Shown here piece after piece: positions 45,504-60,320 of a DNA stretch of 64,000 nucleotides. Origin of the DNA: Anthopleura xanthogrammica (taxonomy: Eukaryota > Cnidaria > Anthozoa > Actiniaria > Actiniidae); NCBI GenBank assembly GCA_964019055.1, contig OZ025212.1, positions 6,635,766 through 6,699,765 of the forward strand, read 5' to 3'. A model generated the notes under the pieces. It had not been told where the DNA came from. It saw only the letters and a list, made by a program, of their open reading frames with translations, and ran no database searches. Both the position numbers and the translations under genes were made by a program. The first letter of the stretch is position 1, and each line of letters opens with the position of its first letter.

Positions 45504-48500
45504 CTTCTCGAAGAATGGGTCCATACCAGAACAGTATTAACATTTCATTATTATGATGTCGAGCTATCGGTAATTCAAATCCCTTCTGCGATCGCCTACA
45601 GCATCCATCTCATTGAATACCGGAACCTAAACTCCACACCAGAACAGCGACATTCTCCCAAAAGTTCACAAAAGCATGTTATCCGTATATTATATTTGAA
45701 GGATGCTATCTTTATTTTAATTACGAGGAAAAAGTTCCCGTAAATTTGTACATAAAAAACTGAAATGCTAACACATCATAGCCTGACTCAACACTATTCT
45801 ATATTCTATAACATATGCTCTCGAAAAGTTTAGATGCCTCCAGAGATTAGACATTTCTTGATAACATGTTTTTGTCATTTTGTCTCTTGGTTCGAGTCGC
45901 CAAGCCATTCTTTTCAAACTTGTACTATTGTCGTGTTTATTTTCGACAGGAAAAAGGTCGTTCGACCTAAAAATATTTTATTGTGAACGTATACATTAGT
46001 TAGAGCCAATTCATTGGATTGGCCTCCAAGGGTACGCAGAGAAATCAATTCGCAAAATTAAACAGAATGAACACTAAGTCAGGACGAATTAAAATCTTCG
46101 CAGTTCATTTCTTTAGTCAAATTTTTTTCATCTTAATTTATTCAAATATTGTATTGCCTTTTCTTATCTCCATATGGTCGTATCTCACCCACCCTTGCAT
46201 AGGGCCCAAAGAAAATTCTTTGAAAAGTCGACTTGTTCGCTCGAATTTCTTAGGTCAACAGTCTATTCGCAGCTGTGTTTCCACTGGCATTTTTAATTTC
46301 CTTGAACCTCAGAATACTGTCCATATTTCAGTGATTATGCCATCGAATGCGTGAAAATCTTTGTCTGACTTCGACAGAATCGTTTCAAGACACTGAACGT
46401 TTAATTCTTCTTATAGGAATCTTTCTATTCCTACTAGGTGTTACAGAGAGAACAATTATTCTATGGAATCTGCCATCTTTATTATTCATTTTTATTCCTA
46501 AAGTTCCATTTAAGTTAGGTAAACAAAAAAGCTTGTGTTGTGTTGGCCCACAGCAGTGCAATTAGGGCTATTTGCTTTTATTCCTCGAATCTATTCTAAT
46601 TGTAAAACCTTTCCTAATCTCTTACTAACGCGACTACAGAATGTTTAAGCTCAAAAGTGCAACTTGGGGGTATTCTGTTATTTTCTTTTTTTTCACTCGC
46701 TTTACTTGGCTCGAATTTCATCACACTAGATTCTGAAATAACGATGCTCACGAATATCACCACGACATATTTTAGCTGACTTGAAAACACAATGAGAAGT
46801 ATTTGTAGTTTTTTTAGGCATTCTATTTAACTCGGCAAAGAATTCGGCGAAGCGGGGAAACTCGTGGTTAGTTAGACTACACGAATTGAGTTTGCTCAGG
46901 GCCTCAAAAGAGCAACCTAGTTCGAGCAGGCATTTAAGATAGTAGTATATAAATAATTAAACTAGAAGGCTGTTGGGGAGTGGTGGCAGTTCGGGTAATT
47001 GAAATAAGAACGAGATAAAACCATCTGCAGGTGTGTTGGAAGCGCGAATCAATGGGAAAAACGATTTTTATATACAGGAAAAAAATGTTCATTGTACATA
47101 TTTGAAGACATCGCAGATCTCATTTACATATATATAGCCTCATCTGTAGAAATGATTTGAAGCTCTCACGAGTTTTGAAAATAGAAATCATATCAAAAAT
47201 CGCCTTAAAATCGCCTTGAGTTTAAACTAGGGGGATCAAATACCAAAACGCACCAAGAGAATCAAGTTTCATCTTCAAACCCAAGAATTTTCTTTGAAAA
47301 ACAAATGTTCTTTTATTAAAGTATTTAAATCTATGGAAATACCTTCAGCTTGCAATGTCATTAATGTCTAAATTCGAGCAGATAATTACTAAAATGTAAA
47401 CCCTTTAAAATGGCGCTAAAATCTGAAGAGTGTTCTATCAAATATGTGTTGGTTTGTGTATTTACCAATGTTTTTCTCCGACGCGACTACTCACTACTTT
47501 TCAGTTTGGGTTAGGAGACGATCAGAGATTCGTATCTTGATTTCCTGACAGATAGGAAAGGGCCCCATTTGACGGTGTTCCACAACTTTAGATTAAAAGC
47601 GACGGACTGAACTACAAACCACCTTTTCACAAGTAGTTCGGCCCCTTAGAGACGGCCGGAGTAGATCTAAAAATGTCCAAACGCGAGTATTGATTAATAT
47701 TCATCGCATGTCTAACAAAGACATACAGGAGATTTCGGCGATTAAAATGAATAGCTCCGCGTTACCGATTCAGATATTTTGTTTTGAATTGCTTGAGATT
47801 TGCCAGATGGAATTCGAGAAAAGATTTTGAATCAGGAGGCTACTCAGGATGAACTGAAAACCGCTCTTCCAACTCCAGCACATAGTTGAGGCATTTTCAT
47901 GACAAAACCTTGTGGGCATTTTCAAGTTGTTTTAAAGCTTTTAGCAATTCTAAATCCACTATTTAGAAAGAGGGTTTTGAGTGGAGGGAATTTAATTTAA
48001 GAGCACCAAAAGGTCTTTCAGGAATGTGACGAAAGTGAGCAAAAAAATCCATTTAGCGTAGTGAAAGAAAGACGTATCTTTCTTATTCTTTCGTCGAACC
48101 GCAAACACAGCCGTCCTTTTAGAATTTCTTCATCCATTCAACATTTTTATTTCATGACACCAACGTTGGTCTGTTTTGTTTTTATAATTAGCAGTGTGGA
48201 AGAAGTCAGTAACATCTGTCTGCCCGAATAATAATCAGCATTTTTATAAACATTTATTTTCAATCATGTTAAGTGGCTTAACATCGCAACGTGAATTCGT
48301 TTCGTTTATACGCGGATATTTTCGCTAAAACAGCCCTTTGTCAGTTAAGAATAATCATTTTTATTGGCAATAATTATCTGAAAAAAAATATTATGACGAA
48401 ACTTGTTTTCTGCCACATTCAATCTTCATAGATATGTAAATAACAAGATGCGAGCAATTGTTATCTACTTGGCTGAATATTTCTGGAGAAAAAGACTTGA

Positions 48501-51500
48501 AACATGTTTATAATTTATGATCTTAAACGTCAATGTGGTCTTTACTGAATGAAAATTGTATATTTTTTTCGAATGACCGTTCAAAATTGCAAGGTGTTTT
48601 CAGAAACTTTCTTTGGTCATTCACAGCCCCCCATGTACTGGATAGACTTCGTATATCTTTCATTGAGTAAACAATGAATAAGATGTAGAAAAAATATTAA
48701 TAGAACAACAAAAAACAAAGGGCAAAACATTTGTGAGTATTTACATTGTTAAGAGAATTCTTAGACGACACTTTTAAAGGATTTCATAAATCTCAAATTT
48801 TTTTTAAATTTTCGCATGACTGCCAAGATGAAGAGGAAAGATGTGGTCACTGTGGACGACGGCGAGACTTAGAAGCGAGAAAGCTTTTATTTCTAAAAGG
48901 GCAAAGAACTCGTTTTCGAGTTTACAAGAGAGAGGAAATTGAGCAATATCTTTTCAAATTTCTTTGATAGATTGTTGAGTTTAGATGATTAACCGTTCCT
49001 TGTAGATACAAGGCAATCTAATAGTAACTAATCAATGTTCATTCTACTCTCTCCAGTTATATCCCCTTCAATTCATTCATCTCTAAAGTGTGATTAAAAA
49101 CTAGCTTTTGTCCTATTCACGAAAAGTTGTCTAAATAATTACTCCCAGGGATGCGTGGATTCATCAGTAAGCTATATTTAAACACGATGTCCGCTTAGTT
49201 TGGGAAAGTGATTAGAATGAACGACTCATTCTCGCTTGGAAGTCTTTAGTAATCAAATTGTAGGCACGAAATTTCCTTTAGGCGATTTTTGAACAAAGAT
49301 AGTTAATTTCACTGAATTTGGATTGAAGTCCTAACTATTATAAATCCATAGAAATAAAATAGAAAAATATACATAAATCATTATTTTCTTTTCAGATTAG
49401 CCAGATAATTCCGGAAATTGTTTACTTCTTGAATTGAAAATTGTAAAAGAAGTTGCTATGTAGACGGTATTCAGGTCCTTGCAATGTAATATTTAGACCC
49501 AATTCTTTTGAAGTACCGTGGTCTCTAGAATAGTTAGTAACAATATATCTACTGAAGGCTTGAGTGTCTGTATAACGCAGTTTTTTTGATAAATTAGCTT
49601 TTAGCTTCATGTATTAATTCTAAAAGACCTATTTGGTGCATTATTTGTAACAAAATACGAGTCAGTTTAGGCGATAGTCCATTTCTTGCAATTAGTTGGA
49701 GATTTACTGTAATTGGAAGATGGTCTTTTGGAAGCCAACGCGCCCCTGTAAAAATATCCATATGATGGAATCTAGAAAGACCGGGAATAACTAGCTTACG
49801 AAGTAGAAAAATATTATAACCCGCTAAATACAAGGCTAATATCAGATAAATATGGCTTTGATCCGTAAAGCTATCTACTGAAAACTGATTATGAAGGCAT
49901 ACCCACTTGTGATTCGGCTATCTGAACATCTCTCAAACAGCTGGTGCAGGAGATGGTATCACAATGGGCTAATTCTTTCATTCATTTATTAACATTTATC
50001 ACACATTTCAGTGCAATGCTTCAATTGGAAAATATCGCAATAAGATCTCACGTTTTGCCCCTGGTCTTGATATTTCGCATGAAAAAAGTTGTTGTTAACG
50101 AGCTTTTGCGCTAGATGTTATTTTAATGGTCAATAAATTTCTCAATCGACCCCGCCCCTTCATCAGCTAACACTACATCGTAAATATATATGCGTGATGA
50201 ATGTCTCAGAGGCAGATTTTAATTGAATCCATCACATTAGAAAGGCAATCTCCATCTATAAGTGAAAAAAGAAAAAGTAAGGTGAAGTTGGTCTCCCAGT
50301 AAGAAAATGGCGTCAACTTTTTCTCTTCTCCTCATCACTGTTCTTTTCTGTTTTAATTTTTTTTGACATAAATTAAAGCGGTCAACGGAAAAGAAATCGA
50401 AATAAGTTCGTTAATTCACAAGTCACCGTGAACTAAGCTACAAATTAGCTAGCTTGCTAAAACCAGTTTGACCCGCTCTACAGGAGACTGAGAATTCCTT
50501 TATGGGGGAGGGGAGACATGAAGCTAATGCTCCAGCTTGAGGGAAATAGTTAATGGCCCATATAACCTCGCATAGCCCGTAAATCATTGTCTTAGTTCAC
50601 AGTTCAGTTATCACAGAAGACTCGCCGACAACCAAACTAATTGTTTTTTCACTCGGGTTCCTTTCCGCGCCTTATTTCATCTCAGTTTTTTTTAATAGTA
50701 TAAGGAATGATTTCGCCAACTTGGCTACTTTTCTAATAACCCGGCAAATCTTCTTTTATTCGCAAATTCGATTTATCTTTGTGTCTCTTTATTCAAGAAA
50801 TCATTCCTAGCAACGTCATTGAACTGTATATTTAGTCTTTTCCCCGATCCACGAGACAAAATACTCTTCTTGAATCTGTAGTTGTTTACATCGAGCTTAT
50901 TTTTAGATAAAAACTTCAATCTCATCAGTATTTAGCGATATGGTGCCCCGTTATTTTACTAGGAAGGTGTGAATGTGATCCTCGTGTTTCTTACATCCCT
51001 CAACAATACAAAAAAGGAATGAAATGTCTTATTTTGTAAACAAAAAAAACTTGGGTATATACAGTTATTTTTTTCTTTGTGCTGTCTCGGGTCCACGATA
51101 TTTGATTTTGAAGTAACTTTTTTGTTTCTTTTTTTAATACTCTTTATATTCCAGTGTAAACTAGTTATTTCTTGAAAAGACGTGTACAGTAAAGGGGGAA
51201 AAAAAATGAATATTTTATTGGTGTATTGATCATTTCAAAGCCAGAAGATTAAAATGTATGCCTCGAGGCGAAGAATCAAGAGGGCCACTTGTGTGTTTTT
51301 TGCAGCTTGTCGAAAATGAAGATGACTGAGTGACTCAGTTGATCATTTTACGCAAAACACCTTTACGTTTTCCTAAAATGACGCCATAAAACAAATATTC
51401 TTATTTTCAGGCCGGAATGGTTTGTCCTTTAATGTACAATCAACTAAGACGTATAAAATTCGTCATTTTAGACACGTTACTACAAAGTTATTTTCTCCTC

Positions 51501-54500
51501 AAGTTCGTATCTCTTGGATCGCGTGAAAATGTTTTTCTCAAAGCCTGAAAGTCACGTCGTAAATAAAAAAGAAATATTAAAGAAAAAAGATGAAGAACTA
51601 ATTTCTCAATAGATAGACGAATATTTCGGGATCTTTCAGAAAAAAAAACCCAGATCTATATGTATTTTTTCATTTTAAAATGAAATTCAAAGGTTTTTAA
51701 GAGAGAGTAATGACATAACATTCACTCATTCAGTTGTCAAAAAACTGCAAAATGGCGACACTAGTTCGAACTTCAATCTTCAATATACCTCATTCTGAGC
51801 AAATTTTCGATTTAATTAAGGATAAATGTCTTTCCCAAAAAATCATAACGGCCAAGGATATGACATATGACAATTCATCACGAAAATTCGTTTTTTGGTT
51901 TCTCAGTTTGTGTACTTGACAATTTTATTATCAAACGTGCACAGGTGACAGAGAACTTTCCATATCAAAGTTTATTACGATTTTATAATATTGGGATCAT
52001 TTATTGACAAGTTTCAACGAAGAATGATCCCAAATAAAATTTGACATTTTTATGTGAATGTATTTATTGAAATTTCGATAGCTTTAAAAATACATTCATC
52101 CAATCTTATTCGATGCAGGTTGAGCGGCTTGCAAACGAAAAACGACATATTTATTGATTTCAAAATTTTATATCCTTGTCAACATTTGTCTATGTGTTTG
52201 GCTAAGATGTGTTAGGCAGGCTAAGATAAGTTCAGTTGTATTTACTGGTTTTTGTCCTGAAGGAATAAACTGAAAAAAGTCCGGTAGTAATATTGATTAA
52301 ATTTGAAATTGTGGACTTGATTTTTATGAAGTGAGCGACTCAGACAAGGAATGTAACAAAAACGTTTTTTTCCAGAAGGGTTTTGCTACAACAGTTTTTA
52401 TTTACGATGCTCTCGACAGCTGTTTTGGGTGAATCATACTTAACTTTGAAAAGGAATGTTCGCTTTACTGTAAAGACGAGTGTAGGATTTTATTATTTTA
52501 TCACATTCTTGTACTACTTGTAATGCTCTCCGACCCTCAATAGTCACAAACGAAGCCGCTCAAATAACTTTATTGATTTTTATCCTAAATATCAAACTTG
52601 AGGAAAATGTTCTGTTGTTTCCCTAATGTTGTCTATTGCTATTGTGAACGCACTTCTCCCAGAGAGCTGTTTTCAAAACAAACTCAATGGAAAAGCTTGT
52701 TTTGAAGAAGCATTTCCTTTAATTCGTTTGCTTTCCGTTGGAAAATCTAATTTATGCCTTTGGAAGAAAACATTGAGCACTTCACCTGTTTTAATATGCT
52801 TATTTCTGTGTCGAGTCGAAGGACTGCGCCTCACACAAAAAAAATCCCATTGAAATGAAATTAGGGAATCAAGATTATAAAATAATTCATATAAATACTT
52901 TTAAGTGAGTCATAAAAAGGATGCCTTTGTGAGTTCGTGGAAAGTTGGTTGATTGTTAGCTGTGGAAACTTCGAGTCAATTAGCTAGTGTATGAAAGGGA
53001 AAGGGTTATACAGATGTGAATTCTAACTATGGGGTATTTTTATTGTCTTATCGTCTGTCAAACGCTACTTTTAGTTTACTAGAAAGCCATCATTTGTATC
53101 TTGTAACAAAGTATAGTCATTTTGTTTTTTTTGAATATTAAGTATCTATGGTAACGGTTTGAATTCTCATAAGAACATCTGACAGGTGAAGTTAGAGTGA
53201 ATTGCCCACCCTCTCTTATTGGTGACGTTCAAGTGCTCAAAGGCAAACATAGCTGAGGTTATTTTTATTCTCAGGCTCATGGAACAAAGTTACAAACACT
53301 CCAAAAAATGTTGAAAGAAAAAGCCAATTGAAGATCATTCATCTTCTACTGGAATGCCGACAGCATTTCAAAAAAAATTAAATTTGTTTTTAAGAAGAAT
53401 AAAAAGCTAAGCAAAACGTCCTTTTTTCAAGAGGAAATTCAACCATTTGACAATTGTCAACAAGAACTTCAAATCTTAATGAGATTTTGCGTATTTATGC
53501 TTCGTGTAAATTAGCTTTTAGTATATCTTGAAATTTAATGATCTTCAAAGAGCCTTTGGCGAGAATTTCGGCGTTCAGTCTGGATCCTTATATTGAGATA
53601 TTCGACCGATAGCTTGTTGAGATTAATTAATCTCTTATAACGTGAAGTTGTAGTCCGGAAACAACCATATAGTGAAGAGGCAGCGAGAAAATGCACTAAT
53701 AATGTTACCACTAATGACGAAGTACTCTCAGGAGTTTAATGACGATGTTTGAGTGTGTTATTCAAAGTATGATACGGGCTTCTTTGAATAATGTACATCA
53801 AACCGCAGGAAATACCTTTGTTTGGACGAAAAATGTATAAAGAGCTTTACTGTTACTCATTTTTTAATTACTAACCACCCAAGGAAAAGTCATTTGAAGA
53901 TATTTTGCTCACGAAAATTAGAAATGTGTTTGTATTTAAGCGGAAAAAGAGATCTTACTTTTTTCACCCAAAGCTGTTTTTACAGACAATAAACGCCAAA
54001 ACAGAAAATTTCATTTCACTTCTATTAAAAAAGCTTTTTTTCAATGTTTTAATGAGACCATAGGATTGTATGATTTTGATTTTGCGACCTAGCAAAGGAT
54101 TCCGTTGTAGTCTTTCATGTTTATCGTACAGCTTATAGTTTTCCCCATGCGTTTCCACGCCTGCAAGACACTTACTTGACATTAACTAACAACCCATAGA
54201 GTATAATTGGTTATAATTATCGTTAGAACAGAATACTGTCTTGAATGAGTACAGACTGATCTGCTAAGACCGACAACTCGTCCTAACTTCCTGGGAATGA
54301 TTCAAAATTATTTTATGATACAGATCTGACAAGCTTTTCTGTCCTCTCAACATTCTCGAGACACGAAAAAAATTTAATTTACAAGTGTTCTTTAAGAATT
54401 TCTTTTGTAATTTGAAATCTAGTTTGCCTATTTTCCTTCACAATGCAATTGTGTAGTTTGGCCATTAAAAGAAAATTCTTGTTAACCCTTCACACCGGCT

Positions 54501-57500
54501 AAGCATGCTGCTTGATTTCCCAGCTACTGTGTCGATATTTCTCCAGCGTGGCTCTTAGGCTGTTGTTATGTAAGCGACATTGATAGCTAGTGTGTCATGA
54601 ACTAATTATCGCCCACTATAGAAGTACTGGAGAAATGCCTTTGTCTTCCATTCGAGGAAAGGTTTGGTTGTGACAGTTTAATTCAAGCGAATGTATCCAA
54701 GAAAGTCGAAACTCCAAGCATTTTAGTTTAATAAGAAAAATGAGGTAGCTTCTTTCATGATTTTTTAAAAAGTTTAGTCGAAAAATATATTTTTGCATTC
54801 GTTTTGCTATACTTTCATTGTCATTCTTTTTCTTTTCTTCTTGAATCGAAGAAACCAGTCCGATAAAGAAAAGAACCTTCTTAAAATATATCCATTTTAT
54901 GATTCTTAAAACTCTGTTGAGATCTGCCTTTTTTTAATTCTTCTTCTTCTAGCATCTGTTTTGTCAAGTGCTTTTTGTCTCGAAGGTAACTGAAAGTAGA
55001 AAGCTCTTAAAAAAAAAATATCCAACCTGGAAAAAAAAAAAAAATCTCATTTAAACCGAAAAATCTATGATTCAAATATTTTTTCCAACATCTGGTCTCG
55101 AAATTTTTTTCTGCTTTCTTACAAGCATTTGCGGGTACCTACTATGATATGAAAGACAAGCTAAGTAGAGTATAATTGTTTTTTGTAGATAGAGGGAAAA
55201 ATGGACTAGATGTCTGATGTTAAAACAATAACATGGTGCCGATATTGGCCTTGTGTCGGACAACGAATACCTGCCCAAACGATAAACAAAAGATTTAGGT
55301 GTTATTTTAAGTTTTACAAACTTTGTCTGTGTGATCAACTGCAAAGTCTATAGTACCGCCTTTTTCTTATGCTCAAACTTTTTATAAATAGTTATTTCAA
55401 TACACAACACATTCCTTAACAAAATATAGGTATTTAGGTTATAACTATTAAAGATTTTTTGAGGATATTTTGGTTTGAAGTAAATTTTCCTCCGTTTTCT
55501 TCGCTGTTCAAGTCGCTTAAATCTTTGAAAACTTTTAAAACTTTGAATAACTTGGATTTTCTTATTATTTATGTCAGTACTGAGAGGAACAAAAACAGAA
55601 AAATTAGAATTGAGTAAGTAAGCTGTAGAAAAATTTCTTTGATGTAGAGTGTGCGATGTTACCAAAACATAGCTGGTAACCTTGACAACAGTAATAGACA
55701 AAACGCTTCAGCCGTAAAGGTAGAATTACTCAAGACAATCGTTTGTGAATACACTTTTATTGAACTGGGTCTTAACACGTTTTGTCTAATGTGTCAACAA
55801 GCGAAATTGCAAACACGTGGCTCCTAGCTTGTGTATACGCTTCACTGACACAGTCTGTCTATCCAACCGTAGATACATCAAACAATCAATAATAAGTTTG
55901 GCTTTGTTTGTGTGAAATCCAAACTCAAAGTTAGTAAGCTTATTTTATGTTAACGAACCAAGGACCCTCACGCGACCTGCTTTTTTTGGATTTCGCGATG
56001 CCAAAAAAATTGAAGTCTTTAAACTACTTTTTTCTCCATTATAGGTAGGTTTAAGAGAAGTTTTATCTTGGTTTTTTTCTCTGAGGTCTGGAGGAAGTGA
56101 ACCGAATCCAAGCGTATTGTGAAAGAATTTGACTTAAATCGATCACCCACACAAAACTACAAAAACCAACGGTCAAACGTCGAGAAAAGTTCGACTCGTT
56201 GGATAACCATTTAGAAGTAAATGAAAATAAAAAACGAATCACTTCAAAATATGATGAAAATGAACTTTTTATGTAAGGTTTTTTAAGTGTATGCGTTTTT
56301 TTTAAAGTTTGATAGGAAATTTTTATGAATGAACTTGTTCGTGTTACGTTTTTGTTTGAACCACACTACAGAAGAATTGAACCTTAGGACAGCGCGCGTG
56401 GCGCGTGTGGCTGAGCTCAACAATAAAAGACTGGCTTTTAATGGTCATTAGATATCGACACGCTACGAGTTGTCGCTGGTTTTGGCGGCAAAAACGATGT
56501 TGAACCACGTGTCAACACGTGATGAAACTGCGGTTTTGGCGGGTTTGATTGAAATGTAGTTTGGCGCGCTAACATTCGAATGGGCACACGTGTAGATTTC
56601 AATAACTTTTTAACATTCCATAAGCTCTAATCCCCTCGTTTTAGGAAAATAATCTCTGAGAATATGTTGGAATTCTTGTTCCGATTGAATAGCACCATGT
56701 GAAGGTATTTCAAAGGCGGTCAAGATAATGGTTGTTAAAATTTTTAAAAGAATAGAATCACCTACACTTTCAGTTTGCTTTGAAGTATTCTTTATCATCG
56801 TTTTTTCACGTTGAGTGATTTTAAAATGGCTTACAACTGCTTCCTAAGCTTCAAGAAAACAGAAAAAAAATTCTTACAAAATCTATGACAGAACCAGCAA
56901 TAAAACTATATCCCACCAGTTGCGGGAAAATACGTTTAATTTTTCAACTTAATAATCCATTACAGTCTCCAAGTCTCAATGTTATTATTTCTTGAAAAAA
57001 AAAATTTTTTTTCATCAATCTCTTTGTTTTGTTATTTTTTTAAGAACTTGTTCTGTTGCTCGGGTTTTTTAGTAATCTACCCTTAATAAGGCAGAAACGG
57101 AACTCGAACCCATGTCTATTCCTTTTAACATATTTGTAATTATTTACTTTTTGTTAAGAGAAATTAAAACATGTCTCAAATTAATGGTTTTTTCATTTTT
57201 CTGCCTTGCTGGTGATCAACCATGATTTTGTAATTGAAAAAAATCTACATTAATGGTCTTGGACACGGAGAGTGACGCTATGAACCCTCTTAACGTGGTG
57301 TTAAGTGGTGCCACAGAGTTCGCAATTAGGCCCTAATCTGCCATTAGTCATTTTCGGTACAGACTGGAGTTTTAAAAGTTAAGATTTATGTAGTGGAACA
57401 GCAGAAAAACGTTCATTCTAATGCTCACATGCTATACAAACATTCCAGAGCAGTGCTAGTACTGGTACCAGCTGCATCACCCATACAAGCACGATGCGCG

Positions 57501-60029
57501 AACTGGGGGGCAAAAATTCCTTAACTCCTAGCTCGCAACTATCACTCGAAAACTATTTCATAAGCTCAGACACGTAAACTTTAAAACTATTTCATTTTAT
57601 GAGCAATTCACTCGTTTTTTTTCTAATTATAGCCAAAACGTTTTGATCACCTTATTAAAAATTGACAAGTTCAAATTCAACGCGTTTGCGCGCGCTCGAA
57701 TCTGTCGATTGTTATCTTCCTTATGAGTGAATTTTCTCTTTCTTATCGCCAATTCAAAACAATATATTCACTGTATTATAATCAAGAAGATTATAGATAT
57801 GTTTTTCGGTGTTCAAATACTACAATCAGTTGATTTTAGACATTCAGAAGCGGTAGCAAAAAGAACGTATACTCATTGCATTTTTTTCATTAAAGTACTA
57901 GATCGAAAGATAATTCGTGTAAGAGCGGAATACTTTGCTTCGTAATTTACTTCGTAATTTTCTTTCGAAGAACGTAATAAGTCGACTAACACCGGGGAAT
58001 TTGTCCTAAGAATGCACAAAATTCGTAAAATTGTATTCTTCGTAGTTTAAAATAGTCTTTAGAGTGACAAAGAAAAAGGTTAATTTTCGAGTCCATCTTG
58101 GTTGCGAAATCACTCTAATTTAAGTCAGTACGAAAACATCGTTCAAAACTTTGGTACATTTTCAACTCCTGTACAATGTTTTTCACAGACGAATCGAATT
58201 AATCTCGCCATCTAATCATCTTTAAAAAGTCAGCTGGATATTTTTGTTTATAATTCCTCCAAAATAACTGTTTAATCCTGCAATAATAAACAGATACAAA
58301 AGATTTTTAATTTCTTTGATAGAAGGCGGCGTTCTTTTTGGAGGTTTACAGCGCGAATAGCCGAACCTATCAAAAACATGGACGCTTTTATTTTAACTTT
58401 ATTTCGTAAGTAATTTACCTTAGATCATGTGTACTAGCTCCTGGAGTAGACAAAACGATGTCAACGTTTTCATAACATGTACACATTAATATCCGAAGCG
58501 CATTGTCTTTTTTCATAAAAAAAAGCGCTGTTGTGGTTTGCGAAAATGAGAATTAAAGCTAACAGAAATTATCTTATTCACAACTTTGAGATCTTACAAA
58601 TATTCCTTAGAGCCTTTTTCTAAGAGTCAGTTGGTTTACGCGTTTCATTGTCGCTTAATTTCAGTTCCACCACAGACAGTGAAACAGTTGACCTCGCATG
58701 TTTAGACATCCTTACTGTAGAGATTCCATGATACAATAAGTTCCGAAAACACAGAACAGAGCACCTTGACCTTCTCTTGGTAACAGATTGTCAAACTCTT
58801 CAACTGAACGAGCTTAGAATCATAACTCCTACACAATTCGTGGGAAGAAAACAGCGTCTCCCTTGGAGCCGTTGAGTTCTGCCCCATTGTTCGCTTTGGA
58901 ACCGAAATTAAGTTTCAAACAAAGCATTCTTGCAGTACCTAAAACATCTCGCAGGTGTCTAATCATAAATACCCGGCATGGCTACTGAAATTAATCGATA
59001 ATGCATCAATAACAAAGGCCCGAGTCCTTCATTTGAGGTGACATATTTTCTTCAAGTCAACCCATTCAGTCGTTTTCTACTCACAAGTGTTAAATTTCGT
59101 GGGAAAATCGAGACTATAGTTGTTCTTTCATCATATCATTGATTGAGAGCATCGATTATTAAGGATATTAAGACAGATAGACAAAGCATTACAAGAGACA
59201 AAGAACAAGTGGTATATAGATACAAATTAGAATGAAAACTAGTCCAAACTTGTAAAATATCTTAGAACTACCTGCTAGAGGTCTGACAATCAAAAAAACT
59301 TTCGCCGACTAGCTTCCTTTTCATTCGCTCTCGCCAAACAAAACTTCACAAACTTGTTCAGACGTGTTTTCATTTTGACTGTTTTCAAAAAGCTCTTGTC
59401 AAATAATAATGATGAGTTGTAAGGACTAAAAAGAATTTAAAACAAGTGTTTTGTATACTTGGTATTGTGTACAAAGTCTTTTGAAAAGACGCTTAGCATT
59501 TTGGCTCGGTTGCTACTTAAGGATATTGGATGGTGGGAACTATTGTTTATCATTCTCAAACACTGTCTTCTCCAAGCTAACATCTTTCTCCTCTTTCTTA
59601 CCATTGTTCCTTATTTTTAAAATGCTTCAAGATAGGCTGTCTTTATTTTCTTTTCGGCAAACAAGCGTTTTATTTTCCCAATTTTTTTTTTGAATTGAAA
59701 CTGCGAATCTGATACCTGCACACTTTGTTATTGTTTAAAACTTTAGCGTCATTGTTCTTGACTTTTTTTATATAGCCGGCTTAAAGTTCAAATTCAACTT
59801 TAAAGGCAAAAAGTAAAAAATTATTATTTTCAGAAGCAAGTTTGGTTATATTCATTAGATAATATTACTTATGCAACATATACTTCATACCAACACCAGT
59901 TCAACCCTTCTCGTGCAATGGAAATGAATTGGTTTTACTTCTCCTGCATGGTTGAACAGTTATTTTATTCACATCATTTCAGTGATGATCTCTCGTTCAA
60001 ACCTAATTCTCGTATATGTTATAGTAGAA
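45504..60029. other. Large gene-free, repeat-poor region upstream of INSM1
   Basis: About 14.5 kb with no recognisable protein gene and almost no simple repeats or foldback elements. All open frames are short and unlike known proteins. The most distinctive part is the CpG-rich motif cluster at 56391-56592. The block is probably the regulatory domain of INSM1, but non-coding transcripts cannot be excluded. Confidence 0.55.
56391..56592. promoter_or_regulatory. CpG-rich cluster of E2F-like and CACGTG sites
   Basis: Within 200 bases there are three E2F-like sites (TTTTGGCGGCAAAA at 56480, TTTTGGCGGG at 56533, TTTGGCGCG at 56560) and three CACGTG boxes (56506, 56516, 56587), plus GCGCGC patches at 56392 and 56564, in otherwise AT-rich DNA. 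It looks like a promoter or enhancer core, but no coding exon is visible on either side. Confidence 0.4.
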
Positions 60030-60320
60030 GCAGTTCTTATATCTATTCCTATTCCTATACACATTACATTACAACATTTACTCCGTTACTATACTATTCG
60101 TAGTCATATACCCACTTATCTATACCTCAATCCTATATCCATATCCATATACTCACTACGATAGCTACAACGATGTTCAAACACCTCACTACCCACTCCA
60201 ATACCAACTAACCCCCAAGCTCAATCCAACATCCATACCTATACTTACACCCATACCATACTCACATCGACATCCCATGCCGATACATCCCACCCTATAC
60301 CCATACTCACATTCCTATCC
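60030..60320. repeat. Degenerate CCTATA/CCATAC simple repeat
   Basis: About 290 bases of loosely repeated six-base units (CCTATT, CCATAC, CCTATA) are strongly pyrimidine/adenine-biased with almost no G until 60325. The following sequence (ACTCGGGCCCGTAGCC, GGGGGTGCACGGGG) may be the end of an unrelated dispersed element. Confidence 0.75.

Noticed and set aside
48746..48967. 73-residue open frame with CGHCGRRR
   Set aside because: It has a short cysteine motif but no recognisable domain, no splice context and no neighbouring coding sequence.
57104..57118. tRNA T-arm-like sequence (GGGTTCGAGTTCC on the minus strand)
   Set aside because: No paired acceptor stem, D-arm or anticodon arm could be fitted around it.
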